From positions 325,001 through 389,000 of the forward strand of contig JAWNZC010000444.1 in assembly GCA_035771165.1 (NCBI GenBank): a stretch of DNA of 64,000 nt, read 5' to 3'. Below, one piece after another: positions 37,301 to 49,300 of this stretch. Both the position numbers and the translations under genes were made by a program. Position 1 is the stretch's first letter. Each line of letters opens with the position of its first letter. Origin of the DNA: Paragorgia papillata. Taxonomy: Eukaryota; Cnidaria; Anthozoa; Scleralcyonacea; Coralliidae. A model generated the notes under the pieces. That model saw nothing but the letters and a program-made list of their open reading frames with translations. It was not told the DNA's origin and ran no database searches.

Positions 37301-40300
37301 AAAAGGAAAAAACCCAACAAAAATTAAGTTAGTATCTTCTTGTCAAAGTTATTAGCAGTTGATTCAACCTCCTTAATGATATTTTGATGTTTTCGTCACT
37401 TAAACACTGACTTGGTTACATCTTGAATTAGTATTGCAGAATTATGCGCGGAAAAGTTGCGCAATGCATAAATTATACAAAAGTCATTGGATACGAGATT
37501 TCCTAGGAGCCTGTTTTCTTTTGGCTTTAAATAAAACATAAAGAACCGGGTATACAGTATGTACTCTCTTTATTATAAGGAAAAATCACGAAAAAGGTTG
37601 AGTTCTCCAATTAGTAAGAAAGTGTCTTGTCATACAACTGGATTTTTCCTGGATTTAGACTGTTTAATTTTCACTGAGCTGTTGTAGCGCACACACAAGT
37701 AATAATTTTTATCCTTTGGCCCGCGTGTAGGATATATTTAAATTTAACGACTGTCACGCGACTACAGATCAACCACTCGCACGATTTACAACAACAAAAA
37801 ATCCAGTTATTGTCACCGCACTATTTTGTCCTTGGTGGGACTGCTAGTGAACAATGACCGATGTTCTCTTAAAGTGGTCCTCTGATGAAAATATTGTTGG
37901 CAATGTTTTTGCATAATCCTAAAGATGTTATGGTAGTTAAAAGTTTCATTTCGAATTTCGTTGAAGAAAAGGTTATACTTCACGTATGAAGTTTGACTGT
38001 ATTTTGAAGCGCCACCATTAAAGTGGCCGAGTTTGAGAAGAATAAGTCGAGTAAGCGCTTTGACAACAACAATGATCTTTTGTTCTTGTTAAGTCTTTGA
38101 CGTCATAAGTTCTCCTCAACTCATTCTTCTCAAACACGGCCAAATTTAATCGCGGCGCTCCAAAATACAAACTGCGCAAGTAAAAGACAACTTTGTTTTT
38201 GAGAATTTTGAAGTGAAACTTTGTACAATTACTAAGAACCATAATATCTTTAGGATTATGCAGAAACATTACCAACAATGTTTTCATGAGAGACCACTTT
38301 AAATTTACAATTATTCCACCTGAAATCCTTAACTAGAAGTTACCAAATAAGAAAAATGAAGGCATACGACTTAACTTCATACGATACTGAGAGATGCATA
38401 TACAATTATTAAGTCAAAATAACATCATGTTTTAAAATACCTTCTCTGATATCTTTGGCTTTTAGCTTTCCTGGTTGTTGCTGAAGAACATACGAGACAG
38501 CACTTGGAGTAACTAAGTTCTTCGGAAATCTAATTCCATTGCGGACCAATTCCTAATTAGAGAGTGTGTCAATTTTTATTCCTTGCCACTTTAACAGATT
38601 TTATTCAGCACGAGGGGCTATCTTTTCAATGCAATCAGACCTACCCTCGTCTTCTCGAGTGTAAATTTGCTTCGTGTGTAAGGTTATTAAGGGGCTGTTT
38701 ACATGAGCCGGGCTAGCCCGGTTAACGCGCTTTTCTCCTGGGATTCTCAAGAACTCAAAGCGAACGGACAAATACACTCATGAACACAATGTGTGCCTAT
38801 TTTTTTGTTGTTTATTACATCAATCATAAATAGGAAATAGGGTTCTCTTTTAGACCCCGTTTACACGATGCCGGTACAATTGAAAACGGAACAAAATTAT
38901 GCCGGTGTGTAAATACAGGCCAAAAAGTCTTGCGTTTACACGGTGCAGGTATAATATAATGACGGATTAGCATGTGACTATTCTCTTCCAATGAGAATTG
39001 AGAAGACTTTGTGAATACTGCTGACCCGAATACTGTGGTCGTATACATCGTGATTACCGTCATCAATCTGTTACGGCACGGGCGTTTACACGATACCGGT
39101 TAGTGTTCCGTTTTCATTTCATGCCGTCAAGGAACCCGTCTTCATTTTGTGCTGTTTTCATGTCATTTTTGTGCCAGTATCGTGTAAACGCAAGGCCTAA
39201 ACGGCATGCTTTTGTTCCGTTTTCAAATTGTACCGGCATCGTGTAAACGGGGTCTTATAGTAGCTCATGCATGCAAATCACAACCATCAGATTCCAAAAC
39301 GTATGTAGAAAATTCAAAAGCAACAGAGCCTAATGTTTTGCAGTATTTTTGCACAGGTGTATATTCGGCATTTGAAACCCTAAAAATTTAAAAACCGCCA
39401 AAGCGCTTAAATGCTTGACCTAGTAGCTACGGTAGGTGAAAAAAATCTACCTCATTCTTCTGATCAGGCGGTGGTACCCATAATAATTGTGATTTTCCCA
39501 TCTTTTTAAGTCTTGATCGGTACAATGGATCAATAATGGCAGGATCCAATGCTTCAGCAGTTCTCTTGGCCGCTTCAAGTTCTTGACGTATATCGCCTGT
39601 TGTTTTACCTGACAATCTAGAAAAAACATTTCTATACTGTAATGTATGTAGGTTGCATGACCACCATGCCATTTGAATAGTTAGTGAAAACGCTCTTTAA
39701 TCTAAACTGATATAAAATTCTATAAGCTATGATCGCTGTTTAACATTTTATACAGATTGAATTTTATCTTAGCTAAATGCAGCATGTTTCAGAGGTGTAA
39801 CGAAATTTGTTATATTATATATAAAGCATTCTGAAACAAAACCTATATTGCAATTCCAGTGAGCTCTACATAAAACTGGAGTGACATCTTCGGCTCGTCG
39901 ATTGAAGTAAATTGTTTGCAGATTGTCCGCCAAACATGTAGGTATGAAGTACGTATAGTTTCAGTCATCTACGCGATCGGATCAAGTCTAATCTGGTCAA
40001 AGTACCGCGCAGTTGACTGAAACTACGTACTGTACAGTACTATAGGCCTACATGTCCACCATGTTTTACGTCAATCTTTGCCCGTTTTTTTGACTGGCAA
40101 ATAATACCAGGCTCGGACTGGCCTATGTGCCATTGTGCCATGGCACATGGGCCCTTCCGGGACATCAAAATGGGCCCCTGACCAGACACACCCATAAAAT
40201 ATCAAATTGGAAGCATTAAAGCAATTACTTAGTTCCGCATTTGTGAAATTAGTGATAAGGAAAATACTCAAAATAGTTTGCAAGACCAACAGTAACACTT

Positions 40301-43300
40301 TGGAAGCAGTAATGATTTGTTCTGTAGAAGTTGATTTACTGAAGGGTGTTGATAACGAGGCAGTGTATCGAAAACTTGCGTCAAAGTCCTCGGAATTGAA
40401 ATGGAACAGCTTCTTATGTTCTGGAATGTTAAAAATGTTTTGTTCTAAATGTTGAAAAGTCCTGAAATCTGTTGTATTCTGTGTAAATTGTGTGTTTTAT
40501 ATGACGTTTTAATGTTTTATAATCTCCAGAATTCTATAAAATCTTCTCCCAAAACGCAGGAAATGCCATTTCAGAGACTCTAGATTTCAACATTTCCCGG
40601 GGGACCATGCCCTAGAGTCTTCTCGAATTGTCCCCCTAGGCCTGGGCCCCCTCACAGCTGAAATGGCAAGGCCCCTAAATTGGGCCCAGTCCAAGCCTGA
40701 ATAATACTCCACTCCGGTTTTATATAGAGCTGTCTAATTGCATCATTCCGATTGGAAACTGTGGTTCATTTAATTACGAGTCCTTTTACGGCTACTATCA
40801 TAGCTACAATTACCCTGCAAGTCAGCCCCTTTCCGACCTATACGCAGGCTTCAGAGGAAAGTGGGCTCTGCCAACAAACTCGATATTTCTTTTTGAGCAT
40901 ACGTGAACGGTTGCCAAGATACTACTTTGGGCCCAGGCTCTAACGCGTGACTTGCTATTTTCCTGCTTGCGGGTGCTCATAAACTAGAACTTGTTTGACC
41001 AGTTGACAAGTTTGTTGGCAACAAAGTTAGAGCATGGGCCAAAAATAGTATCTTGGCAACCGTTCACGTATGCTCAAAAAGAAATATCGAGTTTGTTGGC
41101 AGAGCCCACTTTCCCCCGAAGCCTGCGTAGTGTCTGCGTAGGTCGGATAGGGGCTCTGACTTGCAGGATAAGCTACATTATTATATAGCATGCTATCGGA
41201 TATGAGCTTTTGCGTAATCTGATTGGTTCCCTACTACTAGGCTATCAGCTCATATCCTGCGAGTAGAGGAAAAACAAGATGGCGGCATGTTTTTTTAAAC
41301 TGCCGAAAAGAGTTGAAATTGACGGATTTTTATACAGAAAAACATCAACACCCTCAAACCAATGTATAAAAAAACAACATTGTGTAAAAATACATTAACA
41401 AATACACAATTTAGCATGTCAAACGGTAAAATTAATCTAAAAATTACGTCTTTACTTCAGAAACACGACTAAATTAATAGCGGGTTGATAATAATTTGTT
41501 GCCAAACAAAGAAACTCACGGTTAGAATCAAGCCTCGTAGGAGATCACCAGTAAAGAGACTTTTTTTATTTAGATAAGCATTTGGAGTACTAAAAAGCAT
41601 GTTCTTTTTCAAAAACAACCAACTAAGTAATTTAGTTTCACTGCCGAAGGTGTTTCAGTTTCATTTTTGCATGAAATCAAAACCTTTTTCACGACAGCAA
41701 CGCTAATATAAACAACTGACCCACCTTTTGACTTCATAAAGGTACCTTTTAATCTTTTTTGTTGATCTGCTTAACACATTTTTTGCCTCTCGAGCAACAT
41801 TTCACTGAAGCTGTTTGCCGAACAGCTCAGCGAGAAACTCTGTGTAAATGCATCATTACGCATGGCGGAAGTATTAGTTGCCTGTTGCCTATGCCGGAAG
41901 TTTGTCGTTTCAAACATTTCGCTGTAATTTTGTCTCTTGTACAGTGCTTGGCTATATAATAAAACAGTTATACCATTCGCTCTCGTCGTATACGAACTAA
42001 TAGCCAACTCGGCGAAGCGCCTCGTTGGCTATGAGCTCATATACGACTCGAGCTCATGGTATAACTGTTAAATATACTAGTGTACAAAACTATACTCAAA
42101 CATAACGGTCTCGTGTTATAATTAAGTTTTGACATTACAGTTTCTCGATAGTTTCCTTAAAACAAGCGCCCAAAAACGATTATCTTTTAGCCATGTCTGG
42201 CTTCACTTTTTGGCCTTATCCCAACATCAATTTTCAATCTCATCCATTGAAAGTAGTCAGCCATTCAGACTCCGGTGTCTATAGAGTTTAGTTACTTCGG
42301 TGGATTAATCTCGTATAGGATTAAACGATAAAACTATGACAATCAAGAATTGTAATTAATAAGCTTACTTTAGCTTGAGCCCTGGAGAAGAGCTTCCAGT
42401 GATGTGGCAGATCTGAGGTAAAGCGTTAAACTGTGAAACAAGAAGCTATAGAGAAGAAAAACACAATAATTTTCGACGTAATAGATCAAACACGAGTTTG
42501 AGTGTTTCATCAGGGGCTCCAAACACGAGAAAACAAATGAAAACCGAGGCCGCAGCCGCCCGTAGCCCGAGGTTTTTATTGTTTTCAAGTGTTTGGAGTC
42601 CCCCGATGAAACACGTTTGATCTTGCTTCTCAAACGAGTATTCGCATAACGATTTGCGGTGTTTTCTTCATTGATTTCAATATGCAGATTAAGAAATGTG
42701 ATCCAGTTCACTAGGAAGTTTCCTACAGGTTTTCAGTAATAGTTCAAATGCGAGACGGAGGACTTTACCGGGATTTCAAAGTCCGAGTGCTTTTTGAAAA
42801 GGCGAGCCAAAGGCGAGCCTTTTTAATGCACGAGGGCTTTGTAATCCTGGTAAAGTTCGACGTCGAGTATTTGAACTGACTTCTCAAACTCAAAACTCCG
42901 AAGATACCTCTGAAACGTAATATAATTTGCATTATTTCAAAGTCACAAGACTTTGAAAACGTATTTTGCATTATTTCAAAGTACTAGTACTTTTCCTCCG
43001 ATTTCAAAGCACTGATTAAACATTAATTTCTTTTGTTTTTGGTTCATGAATTATTGAGTTTGAGAATTGGGTATCAAAACTCATGCATGTGATATGGTAT
43101 ACGTTCATGGATTGGCTACGATAATTCATAAATTATTAATGAGTTTGAGAAAATAAGTTATAGTCTGTTATAGTAAGCAAATGTGTTTACAAACGCTTAC
43201 TGTGAAACAAGAATTCTAAATTCGTATAGGTAATCGCATGGGGCCGAGGAAAATTAAGGTTTAATTTCACGAGTGTTTTCAAAATTCTACAAAATTCCCG

Positions 43301-46300
43301 AGTCGCTCGGTGCTCGGCAACATTTCAAATTTCCCTCCCTCTATCGCTGTGCATGTAGCTTTCTTTTTGTAAACACAGGCAAAAGTTCGTAAATTTTCTA
43401 GTGTATTCATTTTCACTAATAGTTGACACTCCTTCAATAGTTTAAATTAGTTCAAAGTAAACAAAAAAGCATATTCAGGGCCAAAAAACCTGCAGATTTG
43501 TTGAAAAAAGGTCAGTCCTCTGAGGTTCACTGTTGCTAAGTAACCAAGCGACCAATCACATGCAAGAACTGCTGATCAAGGAACCAATCAAGCCCTCTTC
43601 ATTAGCCAATCATATTCAAGTAATTTTGCCCTGTATATTATTAAGGAAAACCTCATGTATATGTTCTTCGTCAAGGTATTACTGAATGATTGGAGCGAAT
43701 GCAAAAGACAAACAAATATCAAAATGAAGGAAAACAATTCGTTGGATGATTGTCTACAGATACCCCTCCGGACTGCATGATTTCCACTAAATGGTCATCG
43801 TCATTGCATTATCGTTATCATTATTTTAAAAATCATTTTACAACGGTCGCTTTTTGACGTGTCAAATTTTCAATGGGCCATATCCTAAATATACGAACAA
43901 ACAAACAAACAAACAAACAAACAAACGAACGAATAAACGAACGAACGAACGAACGAATTGAGCGAACGAACGAACGAACGAACGAACAATTAAATGTTTT
44001 TAAAAATTAAGAATCACTACCTGTAATTTGCTATGAACTGTACAAAATTCTGTTGGAACAAAGGAAAGTTTAATATCCAATGTGCTACATCCAGAAATCA
44101 CTCCTTGAATAATCAGATCAAAGGTAATATTCAGTTTTATACCCATAAATCAGCTTCCTAAGCTAATTTTAAATCCAGTAATCAGGTATGTGTAGTACAA
44201 AAGGAATATATCGGAAAAGCAAGTTATAATTATTGTACCTTTTTTAGGCTCAATTTTAATAGCTGGAGTAGACTGTAAAAGGCTGAGCTGGAACTCAAAG
44301 TCCACAGGAATGTCAGACTTTAATGAAATTGTTTTGACTTCACTAAAAACAATTTATGCAAAGTTAAATAGATTAGTGTAAATGTTTTTATTAAATGCAC
44401 ATTTAATGGGCAGGCGCACTGTGATAGAAAATACCTATTGTAATAATTTTTAAATCACACAGCTGTGGCTTATAACAGTACAGTTTTGTAAAGTTAAACA
44501 AACTTCACATCTTTGTGTTCGCAATTTTCTAGTTACACTGCATTGTACTTAAGACGTTGCGCTACATTGTAAGACGTTACGCTGCATTTTAAGACGTTAC
44601 GCTACGTTGTAAGACGTTACGCTGCATTTTAAGACGCTACGCTACGTTGTAAGACGTTACCCTACGTTGTAAGACGTTACGCTACGTTGTACGAGATTAC
44701 AATGCATTGTGAGACGTCAAACTACGTACGTTAGACGTTACTGTACATTTTAAGACGTTACTGTACTGTATGTTACGTTTTATGACGTTATAGTATACTA
44801 CTGTATGTATGTTGTAATAAGACGTTAATACGCTATATACATTATACGACGCTACACTGTATAGTAAAAAGTTATGTGTATATTGGAAAGATTTTGCAAC
44901 TAATTGCACGTCTTGGCCATTTATGACATTTATGGCGATGTACGCGCCCTGCGTGCCAAATATTGACAGAATCATGTGTAAAATAGTTTAGCCTTGATTA
45001 TTTGATTGATGTTCGGTGGCAATTTTTCTAAAATATGTACAGTAATACTGTGCTGCAAATCAGAAATTCGGAAATCAAAATTTAAAAATATTTATCAAAT
45101 ACACTGTACAGCTTATTTTTATTTTTCTCTATGAAGATATTAATACTTATTATTATATGGCTGGGCTTGTTTTCGTGTCATAACGCCTAACGGCGCACGC
45201 TGATTGGTTGCTGAGAGGTCCGGAAAAAGCCGTAATGCCCTCTCGGCACTGTGAGAGGGCATTACGTCCTTTTTAATGACCTGCAAGTTTTGGCGGGAAA
45301 ATTACTGAGTTGATTTGAATGAAAATAAAAGCGAATTAAATATATTCGTTGGAAAATTTTGAACAATAATACGTCCTGAAACATCAGTGTTTCTTTTTAT
45401 AAAAACTTCTTATTTAAAAGCGCGAAAAATAAAAGCCTAACAGGTGTAAACATGAAGCGAAACGAACAAGCTCAAAAGTAAGAACTAAGGTGAACTGCAA
45501 CACATGATCAAGACAAACGTAGAACTAAAAACAGATAAGAAAACAAACCAAAAGCCATATAATAAAAGGCTTATTAACCTCGTTTTCTCGGTCTGTACGG
45601 GAAAGTATTTGCCCTCGGTTTCTCTCGCACAAACCTCGCTCCTTCGTCGCTCGGTCTGTACGAAAACCTCAGGCAAATACTTTCCGTACAGACCTCGCAC
45701 TCGGTTAATAAGCCTTTAATAACTTTTAAAAATATTTAAAACGTTGGCACCATAACGCATGCACCATAACGTGGCACCATAACGTGGACGTTTGATTGTT
45801 GTCACCACAGCATGTTTGACATGTCTGCGTTTTAGTTAAAACTAAATAAAATTGATTTCTGTATTTGTCTTTGGCATAACGTTCACCATTTCGTAGGCTG
45901 AAATTTGCAAATTTATCCAATAATACAAAATATATAACTACCACCACATGAACATAACTATAATATACCTTTCTCCAACAGGAACTGCCCCAAAGTTGAT
46001 TTTATTTGGAAAGTCTGACATATTTAATGTAGGATAAGCATGAATTGGGACAACTAAATTTTCCTTTGACTTAAAAAAACAATTAATAGAAAATTTAACA
46101 TAATAGCAAATACAAACAATACATTACCGTACTAAAAAGGCTTGACAAGAACATGATACTGTGATTATAATTAATTATTATAATGATTATAATAGTTATA
46201 ATAATTAATAACTATACTGGTCAATTATACAGTAAGTAAATATATTTTTTTATAAATAATTAATTCTTAGAATTATTTATAATTTATTATAATTAATTAT

Positions 46301-49300
46301 TAATTTTAAAATTATTAGTTATAATTTATTATAATTAATAATTATAATTAACATATTTATTGATCACCCTGCAATTCACTGTGCTCCTAGTTTAATTGCA
46401 TTACCAGGCATACAGTAGATCATTGCATGTACATATATATTCAATCATTGGTCTTTAATTTATGCTTTTGAGTTACTTGACTGCAGAAAACATGTATGTA
46501 TTACAGAGGTTTTATTATTTAAGAAATAGAAAACATTTTCCATGTTTCTATAGAGTTATATACAATACCCTGGTTGCTATGCGTGTTTTCATTGGTTGTT
46601 GGCCATGATCTATTAGAGGACAGACACATGGTCACGTCAGATCACGTCAGCTGACTTGCTTTTTTCCTTTTTCATGCCCCAAAATCCGGCAAGAGTTTCG
46701 ACAAAAACCTTTTAAATTTTTATTGTATAAAACAAATAGATTCCATTTTTTTGTTGTCTGTTCAGTTATAGATGCACAGAAGACGTCACAACGTGGTAAG
46801 AACATCAGTGACCTACTCGACTGCGTCTCGTGGGCCACTTTTTTGTTCTTACCACGTTGTGACGTCATCTGTGCATCTATAACTGAACAGACAACAGCAA
46901 AATGGAATCTATTTGTTAAATAGAAACACGAGTGGAAGTTTGGGAGAACGAGAAATTGTAGTGGGAACATGAGCCTGCAGGGCGAGTGTTTCCATGCTAT
47001 TTCGAGTTCTCCCAAACTTCCACAAGTGTTTCTATAACTCTATGGGAACACGGAAAAAATGTTTTCTATTTCCTTTATAAAATAACCTGTCGAAAATAGG
47101 TATAGAACGTAAAAATAATCACTGCATCAAAGTGTAAATTCTCCTTACTCCTCATAATGGTGTATGATGGCGTATAATGGCATATCCTACACCGTAATGA
47201 TGGTGTATTGAATGGCGTGGACATTGCCGTGTTGCCATAAAGTTATAGAAACACAGCTTTCAACCAATCGCCGCGCTTGTTTTCAAAATGTTATTTTATA
47301 AAAAATAATGACATGTATAAACCTGTTGTTATGCAAATTCAGCATTACTCTGAAAACGTTTTTGGGAAAACCCTGCCTGTCAATATACATGTATATGATC
47401 AATTTCACCTGACAATGAATCCTGATGCAATCATAATAATATTGCCAATCATTTGGAGTAAATTCAACAATAATTTCCATAAAAAATCCTGGCACTAGTC
47501 TTTCCTGTATCAATAAAATGAAACATTTTTTATTTAATTGATTCATATGATTCTAAAAGAGCTAGATTATGAGCTAGTTTTAGGGTTAAATAAAAATTAT
47601 AAGATATTGGTATAAAGCCAATTAAAAAACATTTACATTAAAACAGCATGGAAGTGGGTCACTATTTGTATATGTAAATTGTACAGTATACATGTGACAT
47701 GTACATGACACAGTATATAGTTTTATATGCAGCCTGACCTTTATTTCTAATTATATTAATTGGTATATTATAATCATGCTAGGACTTGCATTACCCTAAA
47801 TTAAAAGCAATAATAAAAGTAAGTCCTCAACACTTAATGCTATATACCTTTTTAGAATATTTAATCTTGAAGTAAGGTGTTGTTGGTGGTATAATGTGCA
47901 TTCGTTGACATTGTGAAGAGATATTTGTCAGTTTCTAAAAAAGAAGGGAAATTATACCATATTTGTTACAGACTGCTACATGATTCCTTTATTCTAAAAA
48001 ACACTGAATCTTATAGTTCTAGAATATTGTTCAATGACAACTTCAGGTGTATACTAACTTCTTATTAACCGAGAGTGCAGTCATTATGGGAAAATATCAG
48101 ACCAAGGTCTTTCAGACAGTACGGACCGAGCCCATAGGGTGAGGTTTGTACATAAAAGACTGAGGTCTGATATTTCCTGTAATGACCAAGCGGACGAGGT
48201 TAATAAGAGGTTTATTATATGGCATGGGTTTTTTAAACAACATACTTTACATACGTATAGCGTGACATAGAATCGTCATTTTCAATCTTGTTCTTGTTCT
48301 TCTATTGCTTTCATTCATTGTCCGACTCATACACAATTTAGTGCTTAGTTTACTAAATTCATTCAATTTTTGCAGCTTTTCAAAGTTTCCTTACGTTGTA
48401 TGGGCTTTGTAAACAAAATGGCTAACCACATCCGTAATTCAGACCAGTCCATTACCGGGAAAAAATACAGACCGGCACATGACGTGTCTCATCCAATCAG
48501 AGCACGCAATTCCACCGGACGTAGCTTGTTTCATATAATAAAATAGCTTACTAGCTACAGTACTGGATGTACCTATAACAGTGACAAACATACCATAGAA
48601 ACAATAGACCTAGAATGCAGGCTCTGTGACTCACATGACAGGGGTCCAATTAAAATTTTATTTTGCCCTTATAAATCCACCATTTTGAATTTTGCAATGG
48701 AGGAGGGTCACAACAGCACAGCTCATTGTCCTCTCGAAATATTTTGAAAAATATTTTATCCATAGTCCACTCCACATGGCCATGGTCTGCTAACCACCAC
48801 TATATTAATGTTCAAAACTCCTCGGACAAGTTCCCTTTGTCCTCATGGTATAAATCAGACATTTTGACTCCCTATAGTGGAGTCACATTATTTCTATGAC
48901 ACATACATGCCCCCACAGTGCACACTTATAATAATAATATAATTTATATTAATTATATTATATTATATTATATTATATTATATTATATTATATTATATTA
49001 TATTATATTATATTATATTATATTATATTATATTATATTATATTATATTATATTATATTATATTATATTATATTATATTATATTACATTATGTTATGTTA
49101 TGCTATGCTATGTTATGCTATGCTATGTTATGTTATGCTATGCTAGACTACGTTACACTACACTATGTTATGCTATGTTATGCTATGCTAATGCTATGTT
49201 ATGCTATGCTATGCTATGTTATGCTATGCTATGTTATGTTATGTTATGTTATGTTATATTATATTATATTATATTATATTATATTCCTTGGTAGCAAGAA